The notes beneath the pieces were generated by a model. It made no database searches, was not told where the DNA came from, and was given only the letters and a program-made list of their open reading frames with translations. 64,000 nucleotides of DNA from CAIVAT01 sp037128705. Lineage in GTDB: Bacteria > Bacteroidota > Bacteroidia > Bacteroidales > FEN-979. Location of the stretch: NCBI GenBank assembly GCA_037128705.1, contig JBAXVX010000006.1:1-64000 (forward strand), read 5' to 3'. Numbering within the stretch: position 1 is the first letter of the stretch; the number at the start of each line of letters is the position of its first letter. Shown here piece after piece: positions 25,166 through 34,449 of this stretch. The translations under genes were made by a program, and so were the position numbers.

Positions 25166-25256
25166 TTTTCAGACCCCTGTTAAAATCTGTTGAAAAGTCC
25201 TTTGCTTTTCCTATAACCGGCCAAGGTCCCTGGCATATATCCATGTGATATTTTAC

Positions 25257-25264
25257 TATCTTTG
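25257..25264 (+). promoter_or_regulatory. -7 box for lpd
   Basis: TATCTTTG matches TAnnTTTG exactly, 21 nt before the ATG at 25286. It overlaps the upstream TTG (25262), ruling that out as a start. Confidence 0.5.
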
Positions 25265-25285
25265 CGAATTCCAAAAATTCGTATT

Positions 25286-26674
25286 ATGAATTACGATATC
25301 ATAGTAATTGGCAGTGGTCCGGGCGGTTACGTTGCAGCCATCCGTGCCGCCCAGCTGGGTTTCAAGACAGGCATTGTAGAACGGAACGAACTTGGCGGGA
25401 TTTGCCTGAACTGGGGCTGTATCCCCACAAAGGCCTTGCTGAAAAGCGCCGCTGTTTTCCAGTATTTTCAACACGCATCCGAGTATGGGATCGTTGCCGG
25501 TGAAGCCAGGGTTGATTTCACTTCGATGATAAACCGGAGTCGCGGCGTTGCTGAACAGATGAGCAAAGGGGTTCAGTTCCTCCTGAAAAAAAATAAAATA
25601 GACCACATCCAGGGATCAGGAAAGGTAAAGCCGGGCAGGATCGTTGAGGTAACTGATTCCACCGGAATAAAAACGGAATACACTGCAAATCATATCATTA
25701 TTGCCACAGGGGCACGATCACGTGAGTTGCCAAACCTTAAACAGGATGGCAAAAAAGTGATCGGCTACCGTGAAGCCATGACGCTACCCTCTCAACCTGA
25801 ATCCATGGTTGTTGTCGGTTCAGGCGCCATCGGTTCTGAATTCGCCTGGTTTTATCATTCATTGGGTACCAGGGTCACCCTTGTTGAGGTATTGCCGAAT
25901 ATCGTACCGATTGAGGATGAGGAGGTGTCAAAAGCACTTGAACGTTCCTTCAAAAAAGCAGGGATGAAGGTACTTACCGGTGTCTCGGTTGAATCAGTCG
26001 ACGCCACGGGTGAGGGGTGCAGGGTTAATATCAAGACCAAGAAGGGCGATGAGACCCTTGAGTGCGATATTGTATTATCGGCAGTAGGCATTGCCTCCAA
26101 CATCGAAGGCATTGGCCTGGAAGATACAGGTATCAAAACAGAACGGGGGAAGGTGGTAGTCGATGATTATTACAAGACCAGTGAAGAGGGTTATTATGCC
26201 ATTGGGGATATTGTTCATGGACCAGCCCTGGCACATGTTGCCTCGCATGAAGGGATCATTTGTGTAGAAAAAATCGCCGGAAAATATGTTGAACCGCTCG
26301 ACTATGGCAATATCCCGGGATGCACCTATACCCATCCTGAAATAGCATCGGTTGGGATGACCGAGAAGGCAGCAAAAGATGCCGGCTATGAAATTCTGGT
26401 TGGGAAATTCCCATTTACCGCTTCCGGGAAGGCCACTGCTGCGGGAGCCAGAGACGGTTTTATCAAGGTGATCTTCGATTCAAAGTACGGAGAATGGCTT
26501 GGTGCCCATATGATTGGCGACAATGTAACCGAAATGATTGCAGAGGTGGTTGTGGCCCGGAAGCTGGAAACCACCGGAAAAGAGATCATAGAGGCTGTTC
26601 ACCCTCATCCCACGATGTCGGAAGCAATTATGGAGGCTGTTGCCCAGGCCTATGGGGAGTGCATCCATCTTTAA
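25286..26674 (+). CDS. lpdA: Dihydrolipoyl dehydrogenase (E3/L-protein)
   Basis: The flavoprotein reoxidises dihydrolipoamide of 2-oxoacid dehydrogenases and the glycine cleavage H-protein, giving NADH. The 462-residue protein has the FAD site GSGPGGYVAA (9-18), the redox disulfide Cys40/Cys45 in GGICLNWGCIPTKAL, an NAD site VVGSGAIGSEFAW, the second FAD motif YYAIGDIVHGPALAH and the catalytic HPHPTMSEA near the C-terminus. ATG 25286 is preferred over TTG 25262 because the latter sits in the -7 box. No 2-oxoacid dehydrogenase genes are adjacent. Confidence 0.96.
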   Translation: MNYDIIVIGSGPGGYVAAIRAAQLGFKTGIVERNELGGICLNWGCIPTKALLKSAAVFQYFQHASEYGIVAGEARVDFTSMINRSRGVAEQMSKGVQFLLKKNKIDHIQGSGKVKPGRIVEVTDSTGIKTEYTANHIIIATGARSRELPNLKQDGKKVIGYREAMTLPSQPESMVVVGSGAIGSEFAWFYHSLGTRVTLVEVLPNIVPIEDEEVSKALERSFKKAGMKVLTGVSVESVDATGEGCRVNIKTKKGDETLECDIVLSAVGIASNIEGIGLEDTGIKTERGKVVVDDYYKTSEEGYYAIGDIVHGPALAHVASHEGIICVEKIAGKYVEPLDYGNIPGCTYTHPEIASVGMTEKAAKDAGYEILVGKFPFTASGKATAAGARDGFIKVIFDSKYGEWLGAHMIGDNVTEMIAEVVVARKLETTGKEIIEAVHPHPTMSEAIMEAVAQAYGECIHL

Positions 26675-26735
26675 AATAATGCAACCAAATCATCGGTTGC
26701 TGACAAAAATGAAAATGCTGAAAATTCAAGGAAAT

Positions 26736-26743
26736 TATTTTTG
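26736..26743 (+). promoter_or_regulatory. -7 box for rfbC
   Basis: TATTTTTG matches TAnnTTTG, 19 nt before the rfbC ATG. A perfect 12-nt palindrome (26742-26753) overlaps its end, but palindromes this short arise by chance. Confidence 0.4.
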
Positions 26744-26762
26744 ATTATAATCATCAGTGTAA

Positions 26763-27305
26763 ATGGAAATTATTACAACTCCGCTGGAAGGCTTACTGAT
26801 CATTAAACCGGATGTGTTTGAGGATGAGCGTGGCTATTTTTTTGAATCTTTTAATCAGGAAAAATTTCTCAAGGCCGGTCTTGACCTTCAATTCATGCAG
26901 GATAATGAATCCAAGTCAAGGAAGGGTGTTTTACGCGGGCTCCACTACCAGGCTCCTCCGTTTGCCCAGGGCAAGCTGGTTCGTGTCATGCGCGGTTCAG
27001 TGCTGGATGTGGCCGTGGATATCAGGAAACATTCTCCGACATTTGGAAAGTGGGAATCCATCGTTCTATCCGGGCAAAATAAATGGATGTACTGGATTCC
27101 TCCCGGATTTGCCCATGGATTTGCCACGCTGGAGGATGATACCATCTTTTTCTACAAATGCACCAATGTGTACAGTAAGATTTCAGAGGGCAGTATTCTC
27201 TGGAATGATCCTGATCTGAATATCAACTGGGAGGTGAAAGATCCGACAATTTCTGACAAAGACAGGGTTTCGCCCCGATTTGCTGAGATTGTAAGCCCGT
27301 TTTAA
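26763..27305 (+). CDS. rfbC: dTDP-4-dehydrorhamnose 3,5-epimerase
   Basis: The 180-residue cupin epimerises dTDP-4-keto-6-deoxyglucose on the way to dTDP-L-rhamnose. It shows the opening GLLIIKPDVFEDERGYFFES, the catalytic His61 in VLRGLHYQ, the GSVLDVAVDIR strand and the PPGFAHGFATL motif, with a tyrosine in the FFYKCTNVYS region. Length matches RmlC. The partner genes rmlA, rmlB and rmlD are not in the window, so this copy is unlinked. The lytic transglycosylase gene follows after 56 nt. Confidence 0.95.
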   Translation: MEIITTPLEGLLIIKPDVFEDERGYFFESFNQEKFLKAGLDLQFMQDNESKSRKGVLRGLHYQAPPFAQGKLVRVMRGSVLDVAVDIRKHSPTFGKWESIVLSGQNKWMYWIPPGFAHGFATLEDDTIFFYKCTNVYSKISEGSILWNDPDLNINWEVKDPTISDKDRVSPRFAEIVSPF

Positions 27306-27361
27306 AACGACCGGGCTGCCATGGCCCCGAAGCGTAAACCCGAAAATAAAAGGATGGTAAA

Positions 27362-28363
27362 ATGACAAAAAAAACATATTATTATATTGCCGGCATCGGG
27401 CTGATTTTAGCATGCACCATGTCAGTTTGCGCCGTTTTCGAGGTGAAAAACCAGGAGAAGGAATACCAGGGATTGTTTTTCCGGCATATGAAGATATTCT
27501 CTCCTGAAGCGCCTCCAAAGGCCAGTTTTTCCGGCGAAGAGGTCCCCCAGGATTTGTATTATGTTAAAGAGGCCTTTGAGCGTGAAATTATGGCAACCAC
27601 CTTCATGCATACCTCATCTCTGCTCATGTTCAAACGGGCGAACCGATGGTTCCCGGTTATTGAACCTATCCTGAAAAAGAACGGGATCCCCGATGATTTC
27701 AAGTTCCTTGCCCTGGCCGAAAGCAATCTGGCCAATGTCGTTTCACCTGCGGGTGCTGAAGGCTACTGGCAATTCATCAAACCCACCGGACAGAAAATGG
27801 GGCTTGAAATCAATGACAACGTGGATGAGCGGTATAACATGGAACTGGCGACCCAGGCTGCATGTGATTATTTCAAGGATGCCTTCAGGAAATTCAACAA
27901 CTGGACTCTGGTGGCTGCATCGTATAACCGTGGAATGGATGGCATGGACAAAGCACTGGACAAACAGGGTGTGACGGACTATTACGACCTGTATCTCAAT
28001 GACGAGACCGCCCGTTATATTTTTCGCATCATTGCCATGAAGGAGGTGTACAACCATCCGGTTCGTTATGGGTTCTACCTTCGTCAGCAGGATTTTTATC
28101 CGGAAATACCCTATCGGGTAGTATCCATCGACAGTACCATTGGCAACCTTCCTGCATTTGCAAAGCATCTTTCGGTTAACTACAGGATTCTTCGGGAGAT
28201 GAATCCCTGGATACAGAATTATACATTGCCTAACAAATCCAGAAAAACTTACTCCTTCAAAATCCCGGCTGAGGGAGCCATGAATTATGAGACGCTGATG
28301 AAAAAAGTTCCGCTGCAAGACACCTTTTTTCATGACACGCTTAAAATCAACGAAATTCACTAA
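27362..28363 (+). CDS. Lytic transglycosylase (SLT domain, MltD-like)
   Basis: The 333-residue exported protein has an N-terminal membrane/signal segment (about 5-25) and an SLT domain (about 95-235). Glu120 in LALAESNL is the catalytic acid; SPAGAEGYWQFIKPTG and VAASYNRGMDGM complete the MltD/family 1 pattern. It cleaves the MurNAc-GlcNAc bond in peptidoglycan, forming a 1,6-anhydro product. The C-terminal 90 residues resemble a LysM-like tail (LPAFAKHLSVNYRILREMNPWI), though the match is weak. It is followed 23 nt later by uvrA. Confidence 0.88.
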   Translation: MTKKTYYYIAGIGLILACTMSVCAVFEVKNQEKEYQGLFFRHMKIFSPEAPPKASFSGEEVPQDLYYVKEAFEREIMATTFMHTSSLLMFKRANRWFPVIEPILKKNGIPDDFKFLALAESNLANVVSPAGAEGYWQFIKPTGQKMGLEINDNVDERYNMELATQAACDYFKDAFRKFNNWTLVAASYNRGMDGMDKALDKQGVTDYYDLYLNDETARYIFRIIAMKEVYNHPVRYGFYLRQQDFYPEIPYRVVSIDSTIGNLPAFAKHLSVNYRILREMNPWIQNYTLPNKSRKTYSFKIPAEGAMNYETLMKKVPLQDTFFHDTLKINEIH

Positions 28364-28386
28364 CAAAACCGCTTTTCACTACTGCC

Positions 28387-31209
28387 TTGGAAGAACATTT
28401 GGAAGTATTCGGTGCCAGGGTCCACAACCTGAAAAACATCGACCTGGTCATTCCCCGGCATAAGCTGGTGGTCTTTACCGGTCTGAGTGGCAGCGGCAAG
28501 TCCTCACTCGCTTTTGATACAATCTATGCCGAAGGTCAGCGTCGTTACATGGAGACCTTTTCGGCCTACGCCCGCCAGTTTATAGGGAATCTCGAACGGC
28601 CCGATGTCGATAAAATCAACGGGTTAAGCCCCGTCATCTCAATCGAACAAAAATCGACAAACCGCAATCCTCGTTCAACCGTTGGGACCATCACAGAAAT
28701 CTATGATTTCATGCGCCTGCTTTTTGCCAGGGCAGCCGATGCGCATTCATACGTCACCGGCGAACAGATGGTGAGATACAGTGAACAGCAAATCGTTGAT
28801 TTGATCATTTCAAACTATACCGGAAAAGATATCCTGATCCTGGCGCCGGTTGTCAAGGGCCGGAAAGGTCATTACCGGGAATTATTTGAGCAGATCCGGA
28901 AGCAGGGCTTCCTCAATGTCAGGATTGATGGGGAGGTTAAGGAGATCAGTCATGGGTTGCAACTGGATCGTTATAAAATTCATGATATAGAAATCCTCAT
29001 TGACCAGATCACCATAAAACCTGAATCTAAATCAAGGCTTTCCGGATCAGTCACTCTGGCCATGCGTCACGGCAAAGATGTGCTGATGATCCACGATCAG
29101 GCCAGCAGCGCAATACGCCATTTCAGCCGTTTGCTGATGTGTCCTACCTCCGGAATCTCTTACAGCGAACCGGAACCGAATTCCTTTTCATTCAATTCCC
29201 CCTATGGAGCCTGTCCAAACTGCAATGGTCTCGGAACAGTTTCAGAGATTGACCTGAACAAGATTATCCCCGATCGTTCAAAAAGCATTAAAAAGGGAGG
29301 GATTGTTCCGATCGGGGAATACAAAAATTCCTGGATCTTCAAACAGATTGAAGCCATCGGTGTGAAATATGGTTTCGACATCAATACGCCCATCTCTGAA
29401 ATTTCCGAGAATGCCATACATGTTATTTTAAATGGATCTGATGAGATTTTCAGGGTGAAAAACGAATACCTGGGCGTATCTTCAAGCTATTCATTGAATT
29501 TTGAAGGGATTGTCAGTTTCATCAACTCTCAGCATGCCGAGGCTGCCCCGGCCAGCATCATGAAATGGGTCAGCAGTTTTATGAATAAAAAGTCTTGTCC
29601 CGAGTGCAATGGAGCAAGGCTGAAAAAGGAATCACTTTATTTCAGGATCGGGGGTAAAAATATTTCCGAACTGGCCGATACCGACCTGGTAAATCTTTCA
29701 ACCTGGTTTGACCAGCTTCCTGCCCGGCTCGATGAACGGAAAAAAACAATTTCATACGAAATCATTCGTGAGATAAGAAACCGGATCCAATTCCTGCTTG
29801 ATGTAGGCATCGGATATTTGACATTGAATCGCACGGCGCGCAGTCTTTCCGGCGGAGAGAGCCAGCGGATCAGGCTGGCCACCCAGATTGGTTCTCAACT
29901 GGTCGGGGTTCTCTATATCCTGGATGAACCCAGCATTGGCCTGCACCAGCACGACAACCTGCGATTGATCCATGCATTGAAGAGTCTGCGTGATGCCGGG
30001 AATTCAGTCATTGTGGTTGAACACGACCAGGAAACCATTATGTCAGCCGATCATGTGATCGATATCGGTCCGGGAGCCGGAGTTCATGGAGGAAGGATCG
30101 TGGCCCAGGGAACACCGGAAGAAATTATGAAAAACGACCATCTTACCGGGCTTTACCTGAGCGGAAAACGGAAAATCAATATCCCCGGCGAACGCAGGCC
30201 AGGCAACGGTCAAATGTTAACATTGACGGGGGCTTCGGGCAATAACCTGAAGAACGTTGACCTTGAACTTCCACTTGGAAAATTCATTTGTGTTACCGGC
30301 CTTTCGGGGAGTGGAAAATCTTCCCTAATCAATGAAACCCTTTACCCCATCCTGAGTCAGCATTTTTATAAATCAGACCAAAAACCCCTCCCGTACAAAT
30401 CAATCGACGGGCTAAAGCACATCGACAAAGTCATCGAGATCAACCAGTCACCCATCGGGCGGACTCCACGGTCAAACCCGGCAACTTATACCAAGGTATT
30501 TGATGACATCAGGAAACTGTTTGCCGAGTTACCGGAATCAAAAATGCGGGGATACCTGCCAGGACGGTTTTCATTCAACGTGAAAGGCGGAAGGTGTGAG
30601 ACCTGCAAGGGTGCAGGGCTGCGCGTGATTGAGATGAATTTTTTACCGGATGTGTATGTGCCGTGCGAAACCTGTCACGGTCACCGGTATAACAGGGAGA
30701 CACTGGAAGTTCGTTACAAAGGCAAATCGATCAACGATGTTCTCAATATGACGATTGAACAGGCAGTTGATTTCTTTGAGAATATACCTTTCATCATTCA
30801 CAAAATCAGTACACTGCATGAAGTCGGGTTGGGCTATATCACCCTCGGACAACAATCAACCACCCTTTCGGGCGGGGAGGCACAACGGGTAAAACTGGCA
30901 ACAGAGCTCTCAAAAAAGGACACGGGCAATACCATCTATATCATGGATGAACCCACCACCGGATTGCATTTCGAAGATGTAAAGGTTTTGCTATGTGTGC
31001 TGAACAAACTGGTTGCAAAAGGGAATACGGTTCTTGTGATCGAACACAACATGGAGGTGATTAAAGTTGCAGATCATGTCATCGATATGGGTCCGGAAGG
31101 CGGTGAGCGCGGAGGCGAAGTTTTAACACAGGGAACACCGGAGCAGGTTGCACAGCATCCGGCGAGTTTTACGGCCATTTATCTCAAACAAATCCTCGGC
31201 ATAAACTGA
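28387..31209 (+). CDS. uvrA: Excinuclease ABC subunit A
   Basis: UvrA is the damage-sensing ATPase of nucleotide excision repair. The 940-residue protein has two ABC modules: Walker A GLSGSGKS at 32-39 and about 638-645, two LSGGE signatures, and two Walker B motifs (ILDEPSIGLH, IMDEPTTGLH). The zinc-binding CPNC/CPEC and CETC/CETC pairs are intact. The frame begins with TTG at 28387 and no ATG lies near the conserved N-terminus, so TTG initiation is likely. Confidence 0.97.
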   Translation: MEEHLEVFGARVHNLKNIDLVIPRHKLVVFTGLSGSGKSSLAFDTIYAEGQRRYMETFSAYARQFIGNLERPDVDKINGLSPVISIEQKSTNRNPRSTVGTITEIYDFMRLLFARAADAHSYVTGEQMVRYSEQQIVDLIISNYTGKDILILAPVVKGRKGHYRELFEQIRKQGFLNVRIDGEVKEISHGLQLDRYKIHDIEILIDQITIKPESKSRLSGSVTLAMRHGKDVLMIHDQASSAIRHFSRLLMCPTSGISYSEPEPNSFSFNSPYGACPNCNGLGTVSEIDLNKIIPDRSKSIKKGGIVPIGEYKNSWIFKQIEAIGVKYGFDINTPISEISENAIHVILNGSDEIFRVKNEYLGVSSSYSLNFEGIVSFINSQHAEAAPASIMKWVSSFMNKKSCPECNGARLKKESLYFRIGGKNISELADTDLVNLSTWFDQLPARLDERKKTISYEIIREIRNRIQFLLDVGIGYLTLNRTARSLSGGESQRIRLATQIGSQLVGVLYILDEPSIGLHQHDNLRLIHALKSLRDAGNSVIVVEHDQETIMSADHVIDIGPGAGVHGGRIVAQGTPEEIMKNDHLTGLYLSGKRKINIPGERRPGNGQMLTLTGASGNNLKNVDLELPLGKFICVTGLSGSGKSSLINETLYPILSQHFYKSDQKPLPYKSIDGLKHIDKVIEINQSPIGRTPRSNPATYTKVFDDIRKLFAELPESKMRGYLPGRFSFNVKGGRCETCKGAGLRVIEMNFLPDVYVPCETCHGHRYNRETLEVRYKGKSINDVLNMTIEQAVDFFENIPFIIHKISTLHEVGLGYITLGQQSTTLSGGEAQRVKLATELSKKDTGNTIYIMDEPTTGLHFEDVKVLLCVLNKLVAKGNTVLVIEHNMEVIKVADHVIDMGPEGGERGGEVLTQGTPEQVAQHPASFTAIYLKQILGIN

Positions 31210-31217
31210 TTATTACG

Positions 31218-31225
31218 TACATTTG
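31218..31225 (+). promoter_or_regulatory. -7 box for the LOG gene
   Basis: TACATTTG matches TAnnTTTG exactly, 20 nt before the ATG at 31246, just after the uvrA stop. No -33 TTTG is visible. Confidence 0.45.
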
Positions 31226-31245
31226 ATACATCAAAGTAATGATTC

Positions 31246-31956
31246 ATGGAACTTGAAGATATTGAAAAGTTAAAAGAGTCGATCCAACCTAAAAACTGGT
31301 CAGAGACCATCAGTTATGATACCTGGGAAATTTTCAAGGTGATTTCTGAAATGGTGGAAGGGTTTGAAAAACTAAGCAGGATTGGCCCCTGTGTATCCAT
31401 TTTTGGCTCTGCGCGCGTGAAAGAAAGCAACTCCTATTACAAACTCACGGAAGAGATCGCCTACCTGATGACGAAAGCTGGTTTTGGGATCATCACTGGC
31501 GGAGGACCCGGGATTATGGAAGCTGCGAACAAGGGCGCCCATTTTGCAGGAGGAAAATCTGTCGGGTTGAACATCAACCTTCCCTTTGAACAGAATCCCA
31601 ATCCCTTCATCGATCGCAATAAGCTGATCAATTTTAATTTTTTTTACGTCCGGAAAACCATGTTCATGCGCTATTCCATGGGATTCATTGCCTTACCCGG
31701 CGGATTCGGCACGCTTGATGAACTCACCGAAGCCATCACCCTCATTCAAACACACAAACTTGTGCGTTTCCCAATTGTTTTGGTTGGCAGGGAATATTGG
31801 CAGGGGCTCATCGACTGGATCAAAACCACCGTTTTGCATGAAAAAAACATTAGCACAGAGGATCTTGATATTTTCAAACTTGTTGATACTGCGCAGGAAG
31901 CCGTGAGTTGCATCACCGATTTCTACAAGACCTATGCACTGAAACCCAACTTCTAA
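31246..31956 (+). CDS. LOG family protein (TIGR00730 type)
   Basis: The 236-residue Rossmann-like protein has the LOG/lysine-decarboxylase-like signature: FGSARVKE, GGGPGIMEAANKGA and PGGFGTLDE (151-159). Characterised members cleave nucleoside 5'-monophosphates such as cytokinin ribotides to base and ribose phosphate; bacterial members may act in nucleotide salvage. Annotations as lysine decarboxylase are historical errors for this family. It precedes rsfS by 49 nt, with a separate -7 box between them. Confidence 0.88.
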   Translation: MELEDIEKLKESIQPKNWSETISYDTWEIFKVISEMVEGFEKLSRIGPCVSIFGSARVKESNSYYKLTEEIAYLMTKAGFGIITGGGPGIMEAANKGAHFAGGKSVGLNINLPFEQNPNPFIDRNKLINFNFFYVRKTMFMRYSMGFIALPGGFGTLDELTEAITLIQTHKLVRFPIVLVGREYWQGLIDWIKTTVLHEKNISTEDLDIFKLVDTAQEAVSCITDFYKTYALKPNF

Positions 31957-31975
31957 AACGATCCGTTATTTTAAT

Positions 31976-31983
31976 TAAATTTG
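31976..31983 (+). promoter_or_regulatory. -7 box for the rsfS-ftsH-LUD-cdsA-psd operon
   Basis: TAAATTTG matches TAnnTTTG, 22 nt before the rsfS ATG. No -33 TTTG is visible. Confidence 0.4.
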
Positions 31984-32005
31984 CATAATAAATAATACCA
32001 CCTTC

Positions 32006-32389
32006 ATGCCCCCGAGAAGAAAGAAAAAAGGCCCCCGTGAGATTCTCATTGAGACCGTGGTGAAGGCGATGACAGACAAAATAGCCAGGAACCCGGTCAT
32101 CATGGATTTTACCGCCATGAAGGGTACCGTTTGTGATGCCTTCGTCATTTGTCATGGAAATTCACGGACCCAAACCGAGGCCATCGCCGATCATGTGATC
32201 GGGGAGGTCAAAAAACACACAGGGGAAAACCCCTGGCACAAGGAGGGGTTTGAAAATGCGGAATGGATATTGATTGATTATGGTGATGTTGTCATCCATG
32301 TATTTCAGGAAGAGCGGCGCAGGTTCTACAACATAGAACAATTGTGGGCCGATGCTGTTGTTACCAGGGTCGACACAAAACCAGAATAA
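32006..32389 (+). CDS. rsfS: Ribosome silencing factor RsfS (Iojap family)
   Basis: The 127-residue protein binds uL14 on the large ribosomal subunit and blocks subunit joining in slow growth. It has the DUF143/Iojap fold, with DAFVICHGNSRTQTEAIADHV and the late GDVVIHVFQEERRRFYNIEQLW, where the aromatic/acidic block is diagnostic. Length is normal. First gene of a run continuing through ftsH, a LUD protein, cdsA and psd, all spaced by 5-29 nt. Confidence 0.95.
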   Translation: MPPRRKKKGPREILIETVVKAMTDKIARNPVIMDFTAMKGTVCDAFVICHGNSRTQTEAIADHVIGEVKKHTGENPWHKEGFENAEWILIDYGDVVIHVFQEERRRFYNIEQLWADAVVTRVDTKPE

Positions 32390-32418
32390 GACGTACATAA
32401 TTATTGGAATCAGACAGA

Positions 32419-34431
32419 ATGGCAGAAAAAGGAAAGAGTTTCATACCTCCCAAAGGAAAAAGGCCGAAATTTAGTTTTTACTGGATTTATGCAATCCTGG
32501 CAATTGTGTTTATTGCCATACAGTACTTCAATTATTCAAATCCAGTTAAAGAGGTAACCTGGTCAAAGCTGGACGAGATGCTGAGGCAGCAGGATATCGA
32601 TAAAATTGTAATCGTAAACAAGGAAAAGGCTGAGATCTACATTAAGAAGGAAAAGCTTAAATCGGATACCGCATACAAGGATTTTCTCAAACGCAGTTTT
32701 GGAAGTTCCTCTTCAACCGGTCCGGAATACACCTACCAGGTTGGCACGGAGGAAATCTTTCATGGACTGCTGAAAGATACACGCGACAGCGTTGTTTCCA
32801 AGATGAGAAGGGACAGTATCCCGATCGCTCAGATCTCTGAATTTCAGAAACAGTATCCCTATCCTCCTTCCACTGATACAAGAAAGGATATTTTCGGAGA
32901 TATTTTCGGGTACCTTCTTCCGATTCTTCTTTTGGTAGGTGCTTGGTTCCTGATCATGCGCTTCATGAGCAAAGGCGGCGGCGGCGGCGGCGGGCAGATC
33001 TTCAACATCGGGAAGTCAAAGGCCCAGCTTTTCGACAAAGATACCAGCGTGAGCATTACCTTTAATGATGTTGCCGGTCTGGAAGAGGCCAAAGTTGAGA
33101 TCATGGAGATCGTGGATTTTCTAAAAAATCCATCAAAATACACCAATCTGGGCGGAAAAATACCTAAGGGAGCTTTACTTGTTGGTCCTCCGGGAACCGG
33201 TAAAACGCTCCTGGCAAAAGCAGTTGCCGGTGAAGCCAAGGTGCCATTTTTCTCCATCTCGGGATCTGATTTCGTTGAAATGTTCGTTGGAGTGGGAGCT
33301 TCACGTGTGCGTGACCTCTTCCGCCAGGCCAAGGAAAAGGCTCCCTGTATTATTTTCATTGATGAAATTGATGCCATTGGACGTGCCCGTGGCCGTAACG
33401 CCATTACCGGAGCCAACGACGAACGTGAAAACACCCTGAACCAGTTACTCACCGAAATGGATGGTTTCGGCACCAATGCCGGTGTAATCATTCTTGCCGC
33501 AACCAACCGGGCAGACATTCTTGACCGTGCCCTTATGCGGGCCGGTCGATTCGATCGCCAGATCAATGTTGAGCTTCCTGATCTTGAAGAACGGAAAGCT
33601 ATTTTCAAAGTCCATTTGAAACCATTGAAGCTTGATCCTGGTCTTGATGTCGATTTTCTTGCCAAACAGACGCCGGGATTTTCAGGAGCCGATATTGCCA
33701 ACGTTTGCAATGAGTCAGCTCTGATTGCTGCCCGAAAGAATAAAACAATCATCGAAAAACAGGATTTCCTGGATGCCATTGACCGCATCATCGGAGGATT
33801 GGAGAAGCGTAACAAGATCATCTCAGTTCACGAGAAAAAGGTTATTGCCTACCATGAATCCGGTCACGCTACAACCAGCTGGCTGCTTGAATATGCTCAT
33901 CCGCTGGTCAAGGTGACCATTGTGCCCCGCGGAAAAGCACTGGGTGCTGCATGGTATCTGCCCGAGGAAAGGCAAATCACCACCTATGAACAGATGTTTG
34001 ATGAAATAACCTCAGCCATGGGAGGACGTGCTTCTGAGGAGATCATTTTCGGAAAGGTTTCAACCGGAGCATTGAATGACCTGGAAAAGGTCTCAAAACA
34101 GGCTTACGCAATGGTGGTTTACTTCGGTTTGAACAAGGAGATCGGGAATATAAGTTTTTATGATTCAAGCGGACAAAGTGAATATTCCTTTCAGAAACCA
34201 TATAGCGAAAAAACGGCGGAAACCATTGATCAGGAGGTGCGGAAAATTGTTGAGTCGGCCTATGAAAGGGCTAAACAACTCCTGAGCGAAAACAGGGAAA
34301 AACTTGAAAAACTGGCATCGCTGTTACTTGAACGCGAAGTCATTTTCAGAGAAGATCTTGAAGAGATTTTTGGCAAACGCCCATGGGATAAAGAAGAGGA
34401 AAAATTGCCTTTACCAACCCTGTTAACCTAA
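32419..34431 (+). CDS. ftsH: ATP-dependent zinc metalloprotease FtsH
   Basis: This membrane-anchored AAA+ protease degrades misfolded membrane proteins and regulators such as LpxC. The 670-residue protein has two membrane helices (about 20-37 and 165-182), a Gly-rich stretch, an AAA domain (Walker A GPPGTGKT 256-263, Walker B IIFIDEIDAIG, SRH from ATNRADILDRALMRAGRFD) and the zinc site HESGH (479-483). An in-frame TTG at 32404 is possible, but ATG at 32419 is the better start. Confidence 0.97.
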   Translation: MAEKGKSFIPPKGKRPKFSFYWIYAILAIVFIAIQYFNYSNPVKEVTWSKLDEMLRQQDIDKIVIVNKEKAEIYIKKEKLKSDTAYKDFLKRSFGSSSSTGPEYTYQVGTEEIFHGLLKDTRDSVVSKMRRDSIPIAQISEFQKQYPYPPSTDTRKDIFGDIFGYLLPILLLVGAWFLIMRFMSKGGGGGGGQIFNIGKSKAQLFDKDTSVSITFNDVAGLEEAKVEIMEIVDFLKNPSKYTNLGGKIPKGALLVGPPGTGKTLLAKAVAGEAKVPFFSISGSDFVEMFVGVGASRVRDLFRQAKEKAPCIIFIDEIDAIGRARGRNAITGANDERENTLNQLLTEMDGFGTNAGVIILAATNRADILDRALMRAGRFDRQINVELPDLEERKAIFKVHLKPLKLDPGLDVDFLAKQTPGFSGADIANVCNESALIAARKNKTIIEKQDFLDAIDRIIGGLEKRNKIISVHEKKVIAYHESGHATTSWLLEYAHPLVKVTIVPRGKALGAAWYLPEERQITTYEQMFDEITSAMGGRASEEIIFGKVSTGALNDLEKVSKQAYAMVVYFGLNKEIGNISFYDSSGQSEYSFQKPYSEKTAETIDQEVRKIVESAYERAKQLLSENREKLEKLASLLLEREVIFREDLEEIFGKRPWDKEEEKLPLPTLLT

Positions 34432-34449
34432 CCTCATCCCGATCAGTCT

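Noticed and set aside
26681..26700. Hairpin GCAACC-N8-GGTTGC after lpd as a terminator
   Set aside because: Six-base-pair stem without a following T run; too weak to call.
26742..26753. Perfect 12-nt palindrome TGATTATAATCA after the rfbC -7 box
   Set aside because: Around a dozen or more 12-nt palindromes are expected by chance in 64 kb, more in A/T-rich gaps; no second arm or partner supports an operator.
32859..33821. Long minus-strand open frame of 320 codons opposite ftsH
   Set aside because: Composition is that of the antisense of a conserved gene; no domain, no promoter, and ftsH is certain.
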